Source: Tsukamurella sp040611135 (lineage in GTDB: Bacteria > Actinomycetota > Actinomycetes > Mycobacteriales > Mycobacteriaceae). Taken from it: a stretch of 64,000 bases of DNA. Below, in pieces: positions 60,009-64,000 of this stretch. Below the pieces are notes generated by a model, which did no database searches, had not been told where the DNA came from, and was given only the letters and a program-made list of their open reading frames with translations. Numbering within the stretch: position 1 is the stretch's first letter; each line of letters begins with the position of its first letter. Location: assembly GCF_040611135.1 (NCBI RefSeq), contig NZ_JBEXNL010000011.1, positions 62,001 to 126,000 on the forward strand. The letters run 5' to 3'. Made by a program: the position numbers and the translations under genes.

Positions 60009-62681
60009 GTGCAGACCCATGAGATTCGGAAGCGGTTCACGGACCACTTCGTCAAGGCCGGACACACCCAGGTGCCGAGTGCGTCGCTGGTCCTGAACGA
60101 CCCGAATCAGCTGTTCGTGATCGCCGGCATGGTGCCCTTCGTGCCGTACTTCCTGGGCCAGCAGACCCCGCCGTACGAGCGTGCCACGTCGATCCAGAAG
60201 TGCGTGCGCACTCTCGACATCGAAGAGGTGGGCATCACCACGCGCCACAACACCTTCTTCCAGATGGCCGGCAACTTCAGTTTCGGCGACTACTTCAAGC
60301 GCGACGCGATCCGCTTCGCCTGGTCGCTGCTGACGAACCCGGTCGACGAGGGCGGCTTCGGAATGGATCCCGAGCGCCTGTGGTCCACCGTCTACCTCGA
60401 TGACGACGAGGCCCGTGACCTGTGGCTGGAGGTCGGCCAGGTGCCCGAGCGGATCCAGCGCCGCGGCATGAAGGACAACTACTGGTCGATGGGCATCCCC
60501 GGCCCCGCCGGTCCGTGCTCGGAGATCTTCTACGACCGCGGCCCCGAATACGGCGTCGAGGGCGGCCCGGAGGCCGACGAGGACCGCTACATCGAGATCT
60601 GGAACCTCGTCTTCATGCAGAACGAGCGGGGCCAGGGCGGCGGCAAGGAGAACTTCGAGATCCTCGGCGAGCTGCCGAAGAAGAACATCGACACCGGCAT
60701 GGGCGTCGAGCGCGTCGCCTTCCTGCTGCAGGGCGTCGACAACGTCTACGACACCGACCTGCTGCGTCCCGTCATCGACCGCGCTCAGGAGCTGACCGGC
60801 CGACGGTACAACGCGGGTGACGCCGAGCACGATCGCCTCTTCCGCGTCATCGCGGACCACACCCGCACCGCGGTGATGCTCATCGAGGACGGCGTGAACC
60901 CCGGCAACGACGGCCGCGGCTACGTGCTGCGGCGTCTCCTCCGCCGCGTTGTGCGCTCGGCCCGACTCCTCGGCGCCACCGGCGAGACGATGGGCGTCTT
61001 CGTCGACACCGTGATCTCGACGATGACCCCGTCGTACCCGTCGCTGGCCGACGACGCGCAGCGGATCCGCACCGTCGCCACGGGGGAGGAGCAGGCCTTC
61101 CTCAAGACCCTCGAGCAGGGCACCACGCTGTTCGGCAACGCCGTGGATTCGACCAAGTCCTCGGGCCGGACGGTGCTCTCGGGAGACGACGCCTTCACGC
61201 TGCACGACACCTACGGCTTCCCGATCGACCTCACGCTGGAGATGGCGTCCGAGGCGGGACTGACGGTCGATGAGGAGGGCTTCCGCGCGCTCATGGCCGA
61301 GCAGCGCCAGCGCGCCAAGGACGACGCGAACTCGCGCAAGTCGGCGCTCGCCGACCTGTCGGTGTTCCGGGAGTTCGTCGACCGCGGGCCCACGGAGTTC
61401 ACCGGTTTCGACGAGTTGGTCTCCGACGCGCAGGTGCTCGGCCTGATCCGCGCAGGCGTCCGCGTACCCGTCGCGCACCAGGGCGACGACATCGAGATCG
61501 TGCTGGACCGCAGCCCCCTGTACGCGGAGGCCGGCGGTCAGCTCGCCGACATCGGCACCATCACCACCGCCGCCGGCGCGCAGATCGTCGTGACCGACGT
61601 GCAGCGCGTCGCCAAGACCGTGTGGCGCCACCAGGGCACGGTCGCCACCGGCGAGGTCGCCGAGGGCGACACCGTCACCGTCGCGGTCGACCCGTCGCAT
61701 CGGCACGGCAGCACCCAGGGGCACTCGGGCACGCACCTGGTGCACGCCGCGCTGCACCAGGTGCTCGGCCCCAACGCGGTGCAGGCCGGCTCGCTCAACA
61801 AGCCCGGCTACCTGCGCTTCGACTTCCGCTGGTCGGGCGGCCTGAACGAGCAGCAGCGCGCCGACATCGAGCGGGTGACCAACGAGGCCGTGCAGGCCGA
61901 CTACGCGGTGCACACCCAGGTGACCGACCTGGAGACCGCGAAGAAGAGCGGAGCCATGGCGCTGTTCGGCGAGAACTACGGCGAGCGGGTGCGCGTCGTC
62001 GAGATCGGCGGGCCCTTCTCGATGGAGCTGTGCGGTGGAACGCATGTCGCCAGCTCGGGCCTCGTGGGCCCCGTCACCCTGCTCGGGGAGAGCTCCGTCG
62101 GTTCGGGCGTGCGCCGGGTCGAGGCCTACGTCGGCCTCGACTCGCAGCAGTATCTCGCGAAGGAGCACGCCCTCGTGTCCGCGCTGTCGAGCTCGCTCAA
62201 GGTGCCCTCGGAGGAGGTGCCCGCGCGCGTCGAGTCGCTGGTCACCCGGCTCAAGGACGCCGAGAAGGAACTGGAGAAGCTGCGGGCGCAGGCGGCGCTG
62301 TCCGCGCTGGCGGAACTGGCCTCGTCGCCGGAGCGGGTCGGCGCGGTCCGCCTCGTGGCCGCGAAGGCCCCGCAGGGCGTCACGGCCGGGGAGCTCCGTG
62401 GCCTGGTCACGCAGCTCAAGGGCCGCCTCGGTGCCGAGCCCGCCGTCATCGCGCTGTTCGCGGTCGACGGCGACAAGGTCCCGTTCGTGGTGGCGGCCAA
62501 CGACGCCGCCCAGGACCTGGGCGTCAAGGCCGGCGACGTGGTCAAGGCCGCGGCGCCGTCGGTCGGCGGCCGCGGCGGCGGCAAGGCCGACATGGCACAG
62601 GGCGCGGGTTCGGACGCCTCCGGGGTCGACGGTGCCCTCACCGCGGTCCGGGCCGAGGTCGCGCGGACGGTCGGCGCCTGA
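60009..62681 (+). CDS. alaS: Alanine--tRNA ligase
   Basis: AlaS charges tRNA-Ala. The 890-residue enzyme has the class II core (RKRFTDHFVKAGH; NTFFQMAGNFSFGDYFKRD), the editing domain with the HSGTHLVHAAL zinc-binding motif and the distal CGGTHV, then a coiled region and the C-Ala domain (ending in a Gly-rich GGRGGGKADMAQGAG stretch). It starts at GTG 60009. Confidence 0.97.
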   Translation: MQTHEIRKRFTDHFVKAGHTQVPSASLVLNDPNQLFVIAGMVPFVPYFLGQQTPPYERATSIQKCVRTLDIEEVGITTRHNTFFQMAGNFSFGDYFKRDAIRFAWSLLTNPVDEGGFGMDPERLWSTVYLDDDEARDLWLEVGQVPERIQRRGMKDNYWSMGIPGPAGPCSEIFYDRGPEYGVEGGPEADEDRYIEIWNLVFMQNERGQGGGKENFEILGELPKKNIDTGMGVERVAFLLQGVDNVYDTDLLRPVIDRAQELTGRRYNAGDAEHDRLFRVIADHTRTAVMLIEDGVNPGNDGRGYVLRRLLRRVVRSARLLGATGETMGVFVDTVISTMTPSYPSLADDAQRIRTVATGEEQAFLKTLEQGTTLFGNAVDSTKSSGRTVLSGDDAFTLHDTYGFPIDLTLEMASEAGLTVDEEGFRALMAEQRQRAKDDANSRKSALADLSVFREFVDRGPTEFTGFDELVSDAQVLGLIRAGVRVPVAHQGDDIEIVLDRSPLYAEAGGQLADIGTITTAAGAQIVVTDVQRVAKTVWRHQGTVATGEVAEGDTVTVAVDPSHRHGSTQGHSGTHLVHAALHQVLGPNAVQAGSLNKPGYLRFDFRWSGGLNEQQRADIERVTNEAVQADYAVHTQVTDLETAKKSGAMALFGENYGERVRVVEIGGPFSMELCGGTHVASSGLVGPVTLLGESSVGSGVRRVEAYVGLDSQQYLAKEHALVSALSSSLKVPSEEVPARVESLVTRLKDAEKELEKLRAQAALSALAELASSPERVGAVRLVAAKAPQGVTAGELRGLVTQLKGRLGAEPAVIALFAVDGDKVPFVVAANDAAQDLGVKAGDVVKAAAPSVGGRGGGKADMAQGAGSDASGVDGALTAVRAEVARTVGA

Positions 62682-62683
62682 CG

Positions 62684-63214
62684 GTGAGCGGCACGCAGCC
62701 CGCAGGGAATGACCGGGCGTGCGCGGGGGCGGAGCCCCCGCGGGGGTGGGAACGAGGCCGTCGGCTCGCGTTGGACGTGGGGAAGGCCCGCATCGGCGTG
62801 GCGGTCTCCGATCCCGACGGGATCCTCGCCACGCCGGTGGAGACGGTCCGCACCGCGAAGGACGGCTCCGACCTGCGGCGGATCGCACAGCTCGTGGCGG
62901 ACTACGAGCCGATCGAGATCGTCGTCGGGATGCCGCGCACCCTGCGCGGCGAGCGTGGGGCCTCCGCGAAGATGGCGGAGGGTTTCGCACGACGGCTCGC
63001 CGGGGTGCTGCGTACCTCACAGGCAACGCCGCCACGGGTATGTTTCTCTGACGAGCGCTTCACCACTGTGACCGCGCAGCGGGCGCTGCGCGAGAACGGC
63101 GTGCGGGCGAAGGAGCAGCGAGCGGTGATCGATCAGGCCGCCGCGGTGGCCATCCTGCAGGGATGGCTCGACGAGCAGAGGCCGGTGCCCGGCCCCGAGG
63201 AGGTCGACGAGTGA
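62684..63214 (+). CDS. ruvX: RuvX/YqgF-type putative Holliday junction resolvase
   Basis: The 176-residue RNase H-like protein has RLALDVGKARIGVAVSDPDG (catalytic Asp), IVVGMPRTLRG and DERFTTVTAQRAL, then DQAAAVAILQGWLD. The family is tied to 16S rRNA processing as well as junction resolution. The start at GTG 62684, two bases after alaS, adds a 26-residue disordered N-terminus; a shorter form is possible. Confidence 0.92.
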   Translation: MSGTQPAGNDRACAGAEPPRGWERGRRLALDVGKARIGVAVSDPDGILATPVETVRTAKDGSDLRRIAQLVADYEPIEIVVGMPRTLRGERGASAKMAEGFARRLAGVLRTSQATPPRVCFSDERFTTVTAQRALRENGVRAKEQRAVIDQAAAVAILQGWLDEQRPVPGPEEVDE

Positions 63215-64000
63215 GCGACGGGTGGAACAGGCACCGCGCGGAACCGGTTGCGGTCGGCGAGCAGCGGACCACCCGGGCGGACCGCCGCAGGGCCGCGCGA
63301 CAGGCGCAGGTGAAGCGCCGCCGCCGGATCGCGCTGCTCTCTATCCTGATGGTCTTCCTCGTCGCGGTCGGCGCGGTGCTGTGGACGGTACGCGGCTCGT
63401 TGTTCGGGGGCGCGGCCGCTCCCGAGGACTTCGCGTCGGGCCAGTCGGGTCCCGAGGTCGTCGTGCACATCACCGGTGAGAACAACTCGGACTTCGCGCA
63501 GAACCTCGTGGACGCCGGGGTGGTCAAGTCGGTCGGCGCGTTCAACCGCGCCGCGGGCGACAAGCCGATCTCCGCGGGCTACTACGAGCTCCGCAAGACC
63601 CTGCCCGCGTCCGAGGTCGTCACCATGCTGGTGGACCCGGCGCGGACGCACCGGGTCGGCATGCTCAACGTCTCTCCTGGCGCGGTCCTCGACGACAAGC
63701 GCAACAAGGACAACAAGGTCGCGCCGGGGATCTTCAGCCAGCTGTCCGCGGCCACGGCCCATACGGACGGCGGCGTGAAGAAGCAGACGGCCAAGGCCGA
63801 TTTCGTCAAGGTGGCCTCCACGGCGAGCGTCGCCGATCTCGGCGTTCCCGAGTGGGCCGCCGCCACCGTGAACCGGCTCAAGGGCGATCACCGCCGCATC
63901 GAGGGTCTCATCGCGCCGGGTGTGTGGGATCAGATCGACCCGTCCGGCACGCCCGTGGCGATCCTTAAGGACCTCATCACGGCGTCGGCGAAGCAGTACG
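63211..64000 (+). CDS. mltG: Endolytic murein transglycosylase MltG (5' part)
   Basis: MltG cuts nascent glycan strands at the outer face of the membrane. About 263 codons are present before the window ends. An Arg-rich cytoplasmic tail (residues 1-46) leads to one helix (IALLSILMVFLVAVGAVLW). Outer LysM-like and YceG regions include VVVHITGENNSDFAQNLVDAGV and ISAGYYELRKTLPASEVV. RRIEGLIAPGVWD carries the family's catalytic Glu. GTG 63211 overlaps the ruvX stop. The alaS-ruvX-mltG order matches M. tuberculosis. Confidence 0.92.
   Translation, partial: MSDGWNRHRAEPVAVGEQRTTRADRRRAARQAQVKRRRRIALLSILMVFLVAVGAVLWTVRGSLFGGAAAPEDFASGQSGPEVVVHITGENNSDFAQNLVDAGVVKSVGAFNRAAGDKPISAGYYELRKTLPASEVVTMLVDPARTHRVGMLNVSPGAVLDDKRNKDNKVAPGIFSQLSAATAHTDGGVKKQTAKADFVKVASTASVADLGVPEWAAATVNRLKGDHRRIEGLIAPGVWDQIDPSGTPVAILKDLITASAKQY

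Noticed and set aside
59511..63035. 1174-codon open frame on the minus strand
   Set aside because: It lies wholly antisense to rarA, alaS and ruvX, which are clearly conserved. Its translation is Arg/His/Gly-rich with no domain, as expected of shadow frames at 70 percent GC.
1..64000. tRNA, rRNA, IS element or prophage
   Set aside because: I looked for tRNA-like arms, transposase motifs and phage structural genes between and within the open frames and saw none. A tRNAscan or HMM search could still find one I missed.

Overview
The window is about 70 percent GC, densely coding, and rich in GTG starts and 4-base GTGA stop/start overlaps. Gene content and order match the mycolic-acid actinobacteria (Mycobacteriales). 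From memory, the backbone follows the Mycobacterium tuberculosis block pdxS-tesB-pdxT-yebC / ruvCAB / yajC-secDF / apt-rel / ppiB / glyoxalase-like / hisS / Rv2578c-like radical SAM / aspS / rarA / alaS-ruvX-mltG. The lineage-specific genes fit Tsukamurella or a Gordonia-like relative; I cannot fix the species from the sequence alone. I saw no rRNA, tRNA, CRISPR array, transposase or phage gene.

Layout. 1-3.4 kb: a membrane Ser/Thr kinase, then a solitary AbiEi/DUF559-like gene bracketed by two 67-bp palindromic repeats, and a small frameshifted gene. 3.4-10.3 kb: vitamin B6 synthase (pdxS, pdxT) interleaved with an RDD-FHA protein, a PP2C phosphatase, an acyl-CoA thioesterase, a wax-ester/diacylglycerol acyltransferase and YebC. 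10.4-14.5 kb: a VanW-domain protein and SOS-controlled ruvCAB. 14.5-18.2 kb: two membrane glycosyltransferase genes and a small orphan. 18.2-24.7 kb: an AraC regulator facing a six-gene catabolic operon (quinone oxidoreductase, TauD/TfdA dioxygenase, BKACE enzyme, MFS transporter, hydrolase, carboxymuconolactone decarboxylase-like). 24.9-33.2 kb: a RecQ helicase with an apparent phosphoribosyltransferase-like tail, then yajC-secD-secF-apt-rel.

33.2-36.4 kb holds the most unusual item. A membrane-spanning Ser/Thr kinase carries an extracellular cyclophilin-type prolyl isomerase as its ectodomain. It lies directly downstream of, and is probably coupled to, the membrane-anchored cyclophilin gene (ppiB) from which that ectodomain appears to be duplicated.

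36.5-41.7 kb: a metallo-beta-lactamase-fold enzyme, hisS, a small membrane protein, a radical SAM protein with an SOS-like palindrome upstream, and a COG0523 metallochaperone with a Zur-like site over a leaderless promoter. 41.6-46.3 kb: a glycerolipid locus (glpD, TetR, alkyl-DHAP-synthase-like flavoprotein, diacylglycerol kinase). 46.3-51.3 kb: an AlbA_2/HATPase regulator of lower GC and two peptidase-type genes. 51.3-64 kb: aspS, a DUF389 protein, a fused ATP-grasp/alpha-E protein with its transglutaminase partner, a phosphotransferase, rarA, alaS, ruvX and the start of mltG.

At the DNA level, the octamer GCACCGTC (or GACGGTGC) is strikingly frequent throughout. I counted about 60 copies by eye, where base composition predicts about five.
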